Below, piece after piece: positions 16,648 through 24,525 of a DNA stretch of 64,000 nucleotides; within the stretch, counting starts at the first letter, position 1; the number at the start of each line of letters is the position of its first letter. Origin of the DNA: Prochlorococcus sp. AG-409-L14. GTDB lineage: Bacteria; Cyanobacteriota; Cyanobacteriia; PCC-6307; Cyanobiaceae. The DNA is taken from assembly GCA_003215545.1 (NCBI GenBank), contig QCKF01000003.1, positions 1 through 64,000 of the forward strand. Direction: 5' to 3'. Under the pieces are notes generated by a model. That model saw nothing but the letters and a program-made list of their open reading frames with translations, did not search any database and had not been told where the DNA came from. The translations under genes were made by a program, and so were the position numbers.

Positions 16648-16875
16648 TCAGCTTTTGAGCTCCTCAATTGCTTGAAGCATAATCGAGTCGTCTTCTGCAT
16701 AGTCAGGATCATCACGCGACATATAAAACTCTGCAACGCTACCAAGCATTGATACGACCACCTCATTTGAACACTTTGTACGTTCCTGAAGTCTCATGCA
16801 GGCTTCTTTGACGTTTACAAAGGCATCTTCGCAAATTTCTGTTAGTTGCTCGTCGGTGTAATTGGGTGCTTCCAT
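16648..16875 (-). CDS. Small acidic hypothetical protein (75 aa)
   Basis: Soluble, helical and acidic (MEAPNYTDEQLTEICEDAF; MLGSVAEFYMSRDDPDYAED), with four Met and two Cys residues. The composition is clearly coding. No family recognised. It probably forms a transcript with the membrane protein at 16423. Confidence 0.65.
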   Translation of the reverse strand: MEAPNYTDEQLTEICEDAFVNVKEACMRLQERTKCSNEVVVSMLGSVAEFYMSRDDPDYAEDDSIMLQAIEELKS

Positions 16876-17158
16876 GTGTTTTTGTATTTATCTAATTATG
16901 GGATGTAATACGTTAATAGACCTGTCTAAAGGTGTTTTTTTAAAGAGTTGTTGGATATTTTCTTCAATAGGCTATACAATCACTTCTGGTATCTTCACAG
17001 GTTAGAAATAACTGTTAATCTCAATTACTATCTTTTTTCGGCTTTTATTTTAGGCATTTAACTAAACAAGGTACCTCGCAAATGTTAGGAATTGAAGATA
17101 AACCATTGCAATTGGGTGTAGCTATTAGCTGCACTATGTAAGCAATTAAATTTCAGCC

Positions 17159-17245
17159 ATGAGAAAGTTTTTGTATGTAGGATTTGCAATTTGCGCAAAT
17201 CTATCACTATTTTTCTGGGGTCTGCTAAATGCCCCTGCCATTTGA
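17159..17245 (+). CDS. Possible tiny membrane protein (28 aa)
   Basis: MRKFLYVGFAICANLSLFFW and a short end with NAPAI: one membrane helix with a positive start. It matches none of the small photosystem or cytochrome b6f subunits I can recall. A 19-codon ORF at about 17082-17141 precedes it. Low confidence because of size. Confidence 0.3.
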   Translation: MRKFLYVGFAICANLSLFFWGLLNAPAI

Positions 17246-17565
17246 CTCTAGTGATATCTCATTTTTAGAAGCATTAAATCAAATCTCTTTAAATATCTGT
17301 CTATTCTAAATAGCTTTAATTACTACTACTTTGTTATCAATCTCTCCAAGCTAGACATTATGATTTTCATGAATGATTAGGACTCCCCTTGATAACTCTT
17401 GACTACGCAGCCTTTGTAAAAAAAAAAGATTATTTTCACTAAATTTGTTTTTATTACTATCTTTTGGTAAAGCTAAGACGTATTATTAACATGTTTATTT
17501 TCAAAGTTTAATTAATGTAAAGTAAACCTCATGAGATGGTTTTATTTGAACCTTTTAATTCCTAA
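17246..17565. other. Intergenic region without a supported gene
   Basis: Very AT-rich, with an A-tract near 17418-17428. No ORF or clear hairpin seen. Confidence 0.45.
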
Positions 17566-17757
17566 TTAAGAAAGCCAGATTCCTCCATCTTTGACAGCAC
17601 GTAAAAACTGTTGACTTGATTGCATGGTTTTATTGTGCCTGGAAGTTGATCTTGATTGATCATTTTTAGCAGACAGGTTTTGTTCCTCTCTTCCAGAAAA
17701 CATTCTTGAAAGGAATGACCTACCCCTTGCCCAAGCAAAAGTAGCCATAAAAATCAC
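17566..17757 (-). CDS. Small basic hypothetical protein (63 aa)
   Basis: Likely starts at Met4 (MATFAWARGRSFLSRMFSG). It is rich in Arg, Ser, Lys and Gln, with no long hydrophobic run, and ends AVKDGGIWLS. Could be a small nucleic-acid-binding or membrane-surface protein; no family recognised. The composition is only moderately protein-like. Confidence 0.45.
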   Translation of the reverse strand: MIFMATFAWARGRSFLSRMFSGREEQNLSAKNDQSRSTSRHNKTMQSSQQFLRAVKDGGIWLS

Positions 17758-17772
17758 TACATATTTACTTTT

Positions 17773-17887
17773 TTAGCTAATCAGTTGAGAATTGCTCCTT
17801 TTTATAAGATTACCTTTGGGATCAGGCTTTATTTCATCCTCGAGGAGTTCACTCCATTCCTACCGAAAATCTGTATTTAGTCCTCAT
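17773..17887 (-). pseudogene. Small ORF apparently broken by a frameshift
   Basis: From ATG at 17887 one frame reads MRTKYRFSVGME and stops. The next frame, overlapping there, reads EWSELLEDEIKPDPKGNLIK and ends NSQLIS at 17773, with strongly protein-like composition but no start of its own. Joined, they give a plausible protein of about 39 residues. Either a recent frameshift, a programmed shift or a sequencing error would explain it. Confidence 0.35.
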
Positions 17888-17913
17888 AACCTTGTTCGCA
17901 GAGTACTTTTGGC

Positions 17914-17944
17914 AAAAAAAAGCCCGTGCAATCTGCACAGGGCT
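17914..17944 (-). terminator. Terminator, second of a tandem pair
   Basis: On the minus strand AGCCCTGTGCA pairs with TGCACGGGCT and is followed by eight T. It lies about 45 bases beyond the terminator at 17981-18014, as a backup for the same transcript. Confidence 0.8.
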
Positions 17945-17980
17945 GGGTGATGGGGAAATATATTAATAAGACTATTTACC

Positions 17981-18014
17981 AAAAAAATCAAGGACCCTAT
18001 AGATAGGGTCCTTG
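17981..18014 (-). terminator. Terminator, first of a tandem pair
   Basis: On the minus strand CAAGGACCCTA pairs perfectly with TAGGGTCCTTG around a 4-base loop, then ATTTTTTT. It starts 5 bases after the stop codon of the 32-codon ORF at 18019-18117, which argues that this ORF is transcribed. Confidence 0.88.
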
Positions 18015-18018
18015 GATC

Positions 18019-18117
18019 TTACGCGTCCTGCATCTGGTGTTTGATGTAAGTCTGGTGTCGTTTTGATTTTGCTTTAGTATTCGTTTGAATGAAATGTGTT
18101 TTAAAATTCGTAATCAT
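18019..18117 (-). CDS. Tiny basic protein (32 aa) with tandem terminators
   Basis: MITNFKTHFIQTNTKAKSKR followed by HQTYIKHQMQDA: highly basic, His/Gln/Lys-rich, with no membrane segment. The stop codon is 5 bases from a perfect terminator, and a second terminator follows. That arrangement is typical of a well-expressed short mRNA or of a dual-function small RNA. It may bind RNA or the ribosome; this is inference. Confidence 0.5.
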   Translation of the reverse strand: MITNFKTHFIQTNTKAKSKRHQTYIKHQMQDA

Positions 18118-18250
18118 ATTCATATCAGTTATTTTTAGATCTAATTCTTGTTTCTTTATAGACAACTAGAGCATATCAAGAATCCATTTACGCTTGAAAA
18201 AGAAGGTTTTACTATAAGGTCAATTAAGTCCATATAGAGGGCATCTCTTA

Positions 18251-18883
18251 ATGAAATTGATTGCTTGCTATCGCAATCAAGGCTTTGAGCAGGTTGCCGA
18301 TGAAGTGATGTCGTTTTTTGATAGAAGATCGGACCTCCATAGATCTGGCATAGCTTTTGAAGGTTTCTCAGAGTCGAATATCGAGCCTGCCAAAGTCTCA
18401 ACCGACATAAGTCTTGTAGAGATCGACCGTTCCGATCCAGAGGCTTTTGGCCTCTCCAAGCTAGTTCTCCGCGGCGTAAAAGGAGCCTTAGATGTCTATT
18501 TGAAGGAAAGGCCTCTTTTATTGGATTGCTCTCCAGAAAAAAGCCTGTTTATTAGTCCAATTTTTAATCTTCAACGTTATGCTCCAGGGGAAGGTTTTAA
18601 GCGTTGGCACTGCGATTGGACAATTAGTGATGAAGAAACAGAACCTGTTAATAGGGTTTTGGCTTGGATTCTTTATTGCAATGACGTTGATTCGGCTGGT
18701 ACAGAATTTTATTGGCAAGCACATCACGAGCCCGCTGAACGTGGGAAGTTAGTAATTTTTCCAGCAGGTATTTCACATATTCATAGAGGTCGCGTCAGTA
18801 ATTGTCAAACTAAAACGATTGCTACAGGATGGATAAATGCTGGCCTTAGAGATTCATATCTGTCTAGGTTGTCATCTTTTTGA
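18251..18883 (+). CDS. 2OG-Fe(II) oxygenase (prolyl 4-hydroxylase type)
   Basis: 210 residues. The double-stranded beta-helix core is visible from about residue 105: LQRYAPGEGFKRWHCDW gives the HxD iron ligands (HCD), and FPAGISHIHRG supplies the distal His. The following Arg/Lys would bind 2-oxoglutarate. It hydroxylates an unknown substrate, probably a protein or small molecule, using O2 and 2-oxoglutarate. The permease gene at 18917 follows 33 bases downstream in the same direction. Confidence 0.8.
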   Translation: MKLIACYRNQGFEQVADEVMSFFDRRSDLHRSGIAFEGFSESNIEPAKVSTDISLVEIDRSDPEAFGLSKLVLRGVKGALDVYLKERPLLLDCSPEKSLFISPIFNLQRYAPGEGFKRWHCDWTISDEETEPVNRVLAWILYCNDVDSAGTEFYWQAHHEPAERGKLVIFPAGISHIHRGRVSNCQTKTIATGWINAGLRDSYLSRLSSF

Positions 18884-18916
18884 ATACATTCCTATTAATA
18901 TCTCCATTGTAGAAAA

Positions 18917-19843
18917 ATGAAAATTATTATTCTATTATTTGAAATAGTACCTTTGCTGTTATTTGGATCTCTTTTAAGTAAGTCATGGCCAGGTCTTTCT
19001 AGGCTTTTGGCTTATCTTTTGATTATGCTAGGAATACCAATAAGTCTTATGGGTATTTTACTAAATTTAGAATTAGGTATCGATGTATTGTACTCAGCAA
19101 TTATGTCTATCATATTTATCATTTTAGCGATATTTGGTATAAGGTGTTTTTATAAAGAACTGAAACTTTCGCCTCATTTGATAATGCAGTTGGGAAGCTG
19201 TTTTGGAAATACAGGATATATAGGTCTCCCTGTATGTTTAGCTCTGCTCCCTAAAGAAGCATTGGTATTTAGTATTGGTTATGACATAGGAGCCACGCTT
19301 TTGATATGGAGCGTGGCTCCTATGTTTTTATTGACAGATAATAGTTTCATCTCGAATGATATGAGTAAGATAAACTTCTTCTATAGATCTATACTTAAAA
19401 GTCCAGTAATTAAAGCTATTGCTGGTAGTTTTTTAGTTTATTTATCTCCTTGGACTGAATTGATTGCAAAATCTCTTTGGCTACCTTCGAAAATATGTAT
19501 CTTTCTTGCACTAGTGGTAGTGGGAATGAATCTCTCAACCATTAGAGGCACTTATCTCACTTTAAGTACTGATATCAATAAACTGTTAAAGCAGTGTTTG
19601 ATAAATAAACTTGTACTTATGCCAGGGTTTGCTTTTGTATTTTGTTTAGTTCTTGGTTCTTCACCTCTAATGACTAAGGCCTTTGTGATACAGGCCGCAT
19701 GCCCAACAGCTGTTTCAGTATTACTTCTCTCTGAAGCTTTCCAAAAGGATATGAAATTGACTTCTGAATTACTTAATACTAGCACAATACTCTTTATATT
19801 TACTTGCCCTATATGGTATTCATTATTGAATAATTTCGTGTGA
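18917..19843 (+). CDS. AEC (auxin efflux carrier) family permease
   Basis: 308 residues, about ten membrane helices. The family pattern GNTGYIGLPV, the broken helix typical of AEC carriers, lies near residue 96-105, and the repeat-like second half has MNLSTIRGTY and QAACPTAVSVLLL. Bacterial members export organic acids such as malate. The upstream 2OG oxygenase may share the transcript; a metabolic link is speculation. A perfect 14-bp inverted repeat sits inside the gene. Confidence 0.8.
   Translation: MKIIILLFEIVPLLLFGSLLSKSWPGLSRLLAYLLIMLGIPISLMGILLNLELGIDVLYSAIMSIIFIILAIFGIRCFYKELKLSPHLIMQLGSCFGNTGYIGLPVCLALLPKEALVFSIGYDIGATLLIWSVAPMFLLTDNSFISNDMSKINFFYRSILKSPVIKAIAGSFLVYLSPWTELIAKSLWLPSKICIFLALVVVGMNLSTIRGTYLTLSTDINKLLKQCLINKLVLMPGFAFVFCLVLGSSPLMTKAFVIQAACPTAVSVLLLSEAFQKDMKLTSELLNTSTILFIFTCPIWYSLLNNFV
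19285..19324. repeat. 14-bp perfect inverted repeat inside the AEC permease gene
   Basis: CATAGGAGCCACGC and GCGTGGCTCCTATG flank a 12-base loop. The stem is unusually GC-rich for this region. In RNA it would be a very stable hairpin in the coding sequence, around residues 123-136. Confidence 0.9.
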
Positions 19844-20081
19844 TATCTACTTTTAATAGATTCTTTATGTATTTATTATTGATTCTAATTGATTCATTTC
19901 TTTCTTCCTTCTCATTGATTGCAAATAGCTAAAATTCAATTTTCCTCCCTCTATGCATTGAATGTATTTATGCTTTTAGATAGAGGCAGAGAGTGTGCAT
20001 ACCCTCACTAAAGGAAGCATTTAGTGGCATTACCTACCGATTATGAGCAAGTATTCAGTTGGTATTTGAGTGACTAAGCTA

Positions 20082-20249
20082 ATGAGCCGTCATGGTTACA
20101 TCATCAGCTATCGGGATAGCCAAAGGAATAGATGTGAAGTTTGCGCGTACGCTCATGATTCTTTTGAGGCAAGGCAAGTTGCTATGGAGACAATCAAATT
20201 TGTTCATGAGCATCCAAATTCCATTGATCATATTCTTCGTTCAAGTTGA
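20082..20249 (+). CDS. Small conserved-type protein (55 aa)
   Basis: MSRHGYIISYRDSQRNRCEV followed by CAYAHDSFEARQVAMETIKF: an alpha-beta composition with two close Cys and several His, possibly metal-binding. It is soluble and no family is recognised. The overlapping longer frame starting at 20092 has poorer composition and is taken as a shadow. Confidence 0.6.
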   Translation: MSRHGYIISYRDSQRNRCEVCAYAHDSFEARQVAMETIKFVHEHPNSIDHILRSS

Positions 20250-20418
20250 GCAATTTTTAAAACATCGTAATTGATTTGATTTCTAACTCTTTTGATAAAA
20301 AATGAATTGCCGCTCATATCTGATATCTGTACTCTTGAAAATCTAGAAGCCTGTAATCCCTTTGTCACTTGCATTACACACTAGGAGCCTCAATGCGCTA
20401 TAAAGGCACCCTTAGTAA

Positions 20419-20721
20419 ATGGAATCAATGCAATCTCAAACCTCATTGGCTGGGCTAACCCTGAAGGAACGATTAAAGACTTCATTTGATCAAAGGTGGA
20501 CAAGACTTGAGCCTCACCACCAAGAGCAGGCTAAAAAAATATGGGGAGTGATTACTTACAAGTGGAGATGGCAGTTAGCAATGAATATCCCTTACCTAGC
20601 AATATTTGCTCTAGATAGGACCATACCTTCAGTCCATAGATTTGATATGGCAATTTTGGCTTCTGTGACATCAAGGCTTCCCTTACCACAATTTATTTCT
20701 TCCTGGCTTGGTTTAGGATGA
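20419..20721 (+). CDS. Conserved-type hypothetical protein (100 aa)
   Basis: Mostly amphipathic helices (LKERLKTSFDQRWTRLEPHH; KIWGVITYKWRWQLAMNIPY). Residues about 57-66 and the end (PLPQFISSWLGLG) are mildly hydrophobic and may touch the membrane. No family recognised. A second Met (MQSQ) is an alternative start. Confidence 0.6.
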   Translation: MESMQSQTSLAGLTLKERLKTSFDQRWTRLEPHHQEQAKKIWGVITYKWRWQLAMNIPYLAIFALDRTIPSVHRFDMAILASVTSRLPLPQFISSWLGLG

Positions 20722-20789
20722 AACTCCTTTGGTTTCAAGCTAAGTAAGGTTAAAAATTATTCGATTACCCTTGCTTGCATTATTGACTA

Positions 20790-20966
20790 TTATTTTTCTT
20801 TTGGATAAAGCCTAGAGATAGCCTCTGCCTGAGCTTTTTCCTTGCTTTCTCTTAGTTTCTTGTCTCTTAATCTTCTTAAAATTATACCTGGTGTAAACCA
20901 TAGAATTGAAATAGCAATGAAGAATAGAATTGTGCTCAAGTTTCTTGTCAAGATTGCTATTTTCAA
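20790..20966 (-). CDS. Small membrane protein (58 aa, TTG start)
   Basis: From TTG: MKIAILTRNLSTILFFIAIS gives one membrane helix extending to WFTPGIIL, followed by a strongly basic and then Lys/Glu/Ala-rich charged helix. It is a single-pass protein with a cytoplasmic coiled tail. A stop codon lies just upstream, and TTG is the only sensible start. Function unknown. Confidence 0.5.
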   Translation of the reverse strand: MKIAILTRNLSTILFFIAISILWFTPGIILRRLRDKKLRESKEKAQAEAISRLYPKEK

Positions 20967-21030
20967 AATAAGCTATTAATGAGCTAAATCAACTCAAAGT
21001 ACTCATACTAATAACAAAGCTTTTGATTGG

Positions 21031-21177
21031 ATGAATTTGTTTTCTGAATTTACTGTTGGCGATGTGACTGGAGGTATAGAGCCTTCTTCTCCTATTGGGA
21101 TTCTAATTATTGCGATAGGAATTTTATTAACCGTTGGAATTCCAGTTTTAATGATTTTGAACGGGAAGAAAGATTAA
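21031..21177 (+). CDS. Small membrane protein (48 aa)
   Basis: An acidic, Gly-rich N-terminus (FTVGDVTGGIEPSSP) is followed by one helix (IGILIIAIGILLTVGIPVLMI) and a basic end (NGKKD). The topology would leave the acidic part in the lumen or periplasm. It converges with the gene at 21199. Function unknown. Confidence 0.6.
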   Translation: MNLFSEFTVGDVTGGIEPSSPIGILIIAIGILLTVGIPVLMILNGKKD

Positions 21178-21198
21178 GGGAATATTGCATTTCCTTTG

Positions 21199-21396
21199 TT
21201 AAAAGCCTTTCCCTGTTGAACCACTCTTGTTGTCACTCTCTCTTGATATTTGTTTTTTCTTCTGAAGCTCTTGTCTAAAAGCTGCTCCTATTACAAGAGT
21301 GAGGACTATCAAAAACACAATCATCATCCATACGACGAGATCCGTATTTGAGGAGAATTGGCTTAACTTAAGAGATTTTGAAAATGAGGGGTCCAT
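21199..21396 (-). CDS. Small membrane protein (65 aa)
   Basis: A polar N-terminus, one helix (VVWMMIVFLIVLTLVIGAAF, residues about 21-40), then a charged, disordered tail (RQELQKKKQISRESDNKSG). Clear single-pass topology. No family recognised. Confidence 0.6.
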   Translation of the reverse strand: MDPSFSKSLKLSQFSSNTDLVVWMMIVFLIVLTLVIGAAFRQELQKKKQISRESDNKSGSTGKGF

Positions 21397-21545
21397 GCTC
21401 CTATTGGAATCTTTAATGCATTTCTAAGCCTGAGTGGTTAGGAATGTTTTGATCAATTCAATCAGGGAGGTAAAAGCAAACGAGGCATGTGCTGTCAATC
21501 TTCATGAACAACATAAATAGCAACAGGCTCCGGGTAGCATTTAAA

Positions 21546-21575
21546 ATAAAACCCCCCTGTGCAGACTCAGGGGGG
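21546..21575 (-). terminator. Terminator on the minus strand
   Basis: CCCCCCTG pairs with CAGGGGGG. On the minus strand the hairpin runs into TTTTATTTTAAA. It overlaps the end of the 32-codon ORF at 21567-21665, whose stop codon is inside the stem. Confidence 0.85.
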
Positions 21576-21665
21576 AAAGCTGATTAATCGCTTCAAACCA
21601 TGTATAGCAATAGTGTCATATGATACGTAAGTGCAATAAATACTTACTTTCACTTGCTCAGCCAT
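21567..21665 (-). CDS. Tiny protein whose stop codon is in a terminator stem (32 aa)
   Basis: MAEQVKVSIYCTYVSYDTIA followed by IHGLKRLISFPP: beta-like and soluble. The last codons (Pro-Pro-stop) lie in the left arm of the terminator hairpin, so translation and termination are intertwined, as in leader-type or small-RNA genes. No family recognised. Confidence 0.4.
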   Translation of the reverse strand: MAEQVKVSIYCTYVSYDTIAIHGLKRLISFPP

Positions 21666-21809
21666 CTTTTACTAGGTTTTATAAATGTTATATACCTCAG
21701 GCAATTAATTAACATTGTTTTAGTTTAATAAAGGAAATCAAGATTTATTAATCTATTGTATATTCTTTTGAAGAATCCGTTTGTATTACTGATTAATTAT
21801 ATGGCCTTA

Positions 21810-22472
21810 TTAAAATCTGGAAATAGCTTCTCTCATTTTAATTCTTGGTGTATTTTCATTGCTTGTGATTTCAATAATCTTTCTTACTGATTCTTTTATG
21901 CTTAATGCATCAACGCAGCATCTCGCTACTAATCTTCTTGGAATCGAGCCTTCTTCTTGAGTTTTTTCACTGGAGTATAAAATAGCTTCTGAATCAAGAT
22001 TATCCTCTCTTTCAGTTAGCCCACCTGGTCTGATAATAGTCCATTCTAGGTTGCTTTTTTGTAGTTGATCTTCTCCACATCGCTTCCATATTAGGATTAA
22101 TCCGAAAAGATTTAGTGGATGAAATAGCTTCCCTGCACATAAAGAGCTTACAAGAATAATCCTATTAATACCAATACGTTTACAACTTTCTACTTGTCTA
22201 GTTACACCTAAGGCATCAACACGAGCTGGACCCGTTAGGTCTACAGATGGTCTGGCACCAGTCGCAATTATTAGAGCATCAGTACCTTTTAAGGTTCTGT
22301 CGAGATCTTCTTTATTAGCAAGGTCAACAGCAACTTTTTCACAGTTTTTCAGGCTTTCTGGAAGTATTGAACCTTTTCTTACAATGAGTTTGAGTTGATG
22401 CCCATTTTTTATCGCTTCTTCGGCAATACGGTATCCAGTCTTCCCTGAAGCTCCGCTGACAGCTATTTTCAT
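21810..22472 (-). CDS. NAD(P)-binding protein, atypical SDR (NmrA-like)
   Basis: 220 residues. It opens with the Rossmann motif MKIAVSGASGKTGYRIAEEA (GxxGxxG). DALIIATGA and RIILVSSLCAGK follow at beta-4 and beta-5. WTIIRPGGLTE near residue 150 is typical of atypical SDRs, which often lack the YxxxK catalytic pair. Such cyanobacterial proteins serve as reductases, epimerases or assembly factors (Ycf39-like); the exact role is unclear. Confidence 0.8.
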   Translation of the reverse strand: MKIAVSGASGKTGYRIAEEAIKNGHQLKLIVRKGSILPESLKNCEKVAVDLANKEDLDRTLKGTDALIIATGARPSVDLTGPARVDALGVTRQVESCKRIGINRIILVSSLCAGKLFHPLNLFGLILIWKRCGEDQLQKSNLEWTIIRPGGLTEREDNLDSEAILYSSEKTQEEGSIPRRLVARCCVDALSIKESVRKIIEITSNENTPRIKMREAISRF

Positions 22473-22768
22473 TGGTATAAGGAAAAAGATAATTATTTCT
22501 AGCTAAAAAACTGATTCACTGCGATAAATAACACGAATTTATATTTATATCTGGCTAAGCTGTTACTTTTCTGCTAATATGCAGAGAGATGTGGTAATAA
22601 TCTGATTTATATTTCTTTTGGGAATTATTTATAATTAAACAAGTATATTATACCTTTTTGGCAAGGATATATTGCAAGCTTTTATTTCATTTAGCCTAGC
22701 TTGGTTTGTGTCTGAATGCTATGGTTTCATTTGTTGATAAAGCAAGTATTTGATTGATGTTGAGGCTC
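22473..22768. other. Intergenic region without a supported gene
   Basis: AT-rich spacer between two minus-strand genes. No ORF longer than 10 codons with a good start was seen. Confidence 0.4.
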
Positions 22769-23425
22769 TTAAGGTCTTATATGAACAAATGGCTTCTTTC
22801 TATTAGGAAACAGTTTTTGACATAAGTGACATTTAGTTCCATCACAATTTTTTGATGAGCAATATTCTCTTCCATAAAAGATTATCTGAAGATGAAGTTT
22901 ATTCCAATTTTCTATTGGAAAAATCTTTTTCAGATCGTTCTCTGTTTGTTTTACATTCTTGCCATTTGTCAAACCCCATCTTTGAGCAAGTCTATGTATA
23001 TGAGTGTCAACAGGAAAGCTTGGTATGTCAAAAGCCTGTGCCATTAATACACTTGCAGTTTTGTGTCCTACTCCAGGTAATGATTCCAGTTCTAAGAATG
23101 TATTCGGAACTATTTGATTAAATTCTTGTATGAGAATTTGAGACATATTGTATATATTTTTAGCCTTTGTCTTAGCAAGACCGATTTTACTTATATGATC
23201 GTATATACAGGTTTGTCCTAGTAGAACCATTTCCTTAGGGCTCGATGCTTTTGCAAATAATCTAGGTGTTAGTTCGTTTACTTTCTTGTCAGTAGATTGA
23301 GCACTTAATATCACAGCTACAAGTAACGTATATATGTTTGTATGATCTAATGGAACTTTAGGGTTTGGGTATAGTTCTTCTAGCCTTTTTGCTATTATTT
23401 TAGACCTTTCCTCTTTTGTATACAT
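22769..23425 (-). CDS. nth: Endonuclease III (base-excision repair)
   Basis: 218 residues, full length. The HhH-GPD core is clear: ILSAQSTDKKVNELTPRLF, the helix-hairpin-helix LPGVGHKTASVLMAQAF (catalytic Lys in GHKT), and VDTHIHRLAQRWG (catalytic Asp). It is a DNA glycosylase/AP lyase acting on oxidised pyrimidines. The C-terminal iron-sulfur region holds four Cys, but spaced C-x4-C-x4-C-x2-C rather than the usual C-x6-C-x2-C-x5-C. The VTT-protein gene lies 17 bases upstream on the same strand. Confidence 0.92.
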   Translation of the reverse strand: MYTKEERSKIIAKRLEELYPNPKVPLDHTNIYTLLVAVILSAQSTDKKVNELTPRLFAKASSPKEMVLLGQTCIYDHISKIGLAKTKAKNIYNMSQILIQEFNQIVPNTFLELESLPGVGHKTASVLMAQAFDIPSFPVDTHIHRLAQRWGLTNGKNVKQTENDLKKIFPIENWNKLHLQIIFYGREYCSSKNCDGTKCHLCQKLFPNRKKPFVHIRP

Positions 23426-23442
23426 ATTTTTGGTGTATTAAA

Positions 23443-24096
23443 CTATGTATTTTTATTAGATAAGAAATTAACTTTTTGGCTAATAAGTGCAATGGCAAGG
23501 CAAGCAAGGCTCGCTATTACTAATACAACCTTACCACCTTCCAGTATTCCAGCACCTACTGCGACTATTGGGGGATTGGAAAGTGCAATGCTAATTATCA
23601 ATGCTGGGAAATATTTTCTCCAAGGTGTTTTTGTTAGACCTATTCCATAACTTACAAAGTCAAAAAGTCCAGTCATTAGAAAGCCAGTCATTAAAAAGAA
23701 ATTATTTTCTAAATGTTTTTTACTAATCTCTTCTATTTTGGACATAGTTTTATGGTTAAGGAATCCCTTCAATAACTTCCTCCCAAAGTACTTAGATATA
23801 AAGAAGCTAGCAGCACATGATGTTAAATCAGCTGAGCAGATAACCAATAATCCTTTTTTAAATCCTAGGAGCCCACCAGCAAGAATTGAATAGGCGGTAC
23901 TAGGAAGTGCAGGAAATAAGATACTTGTCGAACGAAGTACGAAAATACCGATTGGCGCTAATGCCCCCATATACTCAACTTGAATTCTCAGTCTCTCTAC
24001 TCCATGCTGATTTAGTAAATAGAGGCATATTGTGATTAGCAATAGCCAGGTTATAATTTTTAGAAAATTGCCTGCATTTTTTGAAATCAGATTCAC
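23443..24096 (-). CDS. VTT-domain (TVP38/TMEM64, DedA-related) membrane protein
   Basis: 217 residues, 5-6 membrane helices. The VTT domain is recognised from ALPSTAYSILAGGLLGFKKG (reentrant loop), SFFISKYFGRKLL, and the later segment LTKTPWRKYFPALI. Family members are linked to lipid scrambling or transport and membrane homeostasis. It lies directly upstream of nth. Confidence 0.85.
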   Translation of the reverse strand: MNLISKNAGNFLKIITWLLLITICLYLLNQHGVERLRIQVEYMGALAPIGIFVLRSTSILFPALPSTAYSILAGGLLGFKKGLLVICSADLTSCAASFFISKYFGRKLLKGFLNHKTMSKIEEISKKHLENNFFLMTGFLMTGLFDFVSYGIGLTKTPWRKYFPALIISIALSNPPIVAVGAGILEGGKVVLVIASLACLAIALISQKVNFLSNKNT

Positions 24097-24525
24097 TTCA
24101 TCACAAGCCAGCAGTATTAATATACAACATTATGCTTGAATTAATTTTACCACTTCTTATTTGCTGCCGATTCAATACTTTTAGTTTAATTATCTCTACA
24201 CATAATTGTATTTCAGATATTAACTAGGATTGATTCCAACCATTTATATAAGGCGAAAGATCTATTTATTTACAGGAAGTATTACTTTATCAGCCTTCCT
24301 AATTATTAAAGGCAAGCATTCTCAGCTTTAAAGTATTCCAGATTTTCTTAAATTTGCTGGAAATGCTGAAATACAGAGGCAATGACTTGTCTATGTAACG
24401 AAGAATACTTGAGGATGTAAAAAATAATACAAGAGTGGACTTCTCTAAATTCACTTGCCTGGGTGAGGATAAGCCGTATTAGGTAGCAATTAAAGCTTTC
24501 TGAAGTTCAGCACGTTTAGGGTGAT
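24097..24525. other. Divergent promoter region of the VTT and Crp-like genes
   Basis: 429 bases with no ORF longer than about 12 codons. I looked for the TTGAGA-N5-TCTCAA element found elsewhere in this block and did not find it here. Nothing else stands out. Confidence 0.45.

Noticed and set aside
20092-20274. 60-codon plus-strand ORF
   Set aside because: Out of frame with the better 55-codon ORF at 20082-20249, and its composition looks like a frame shadow.
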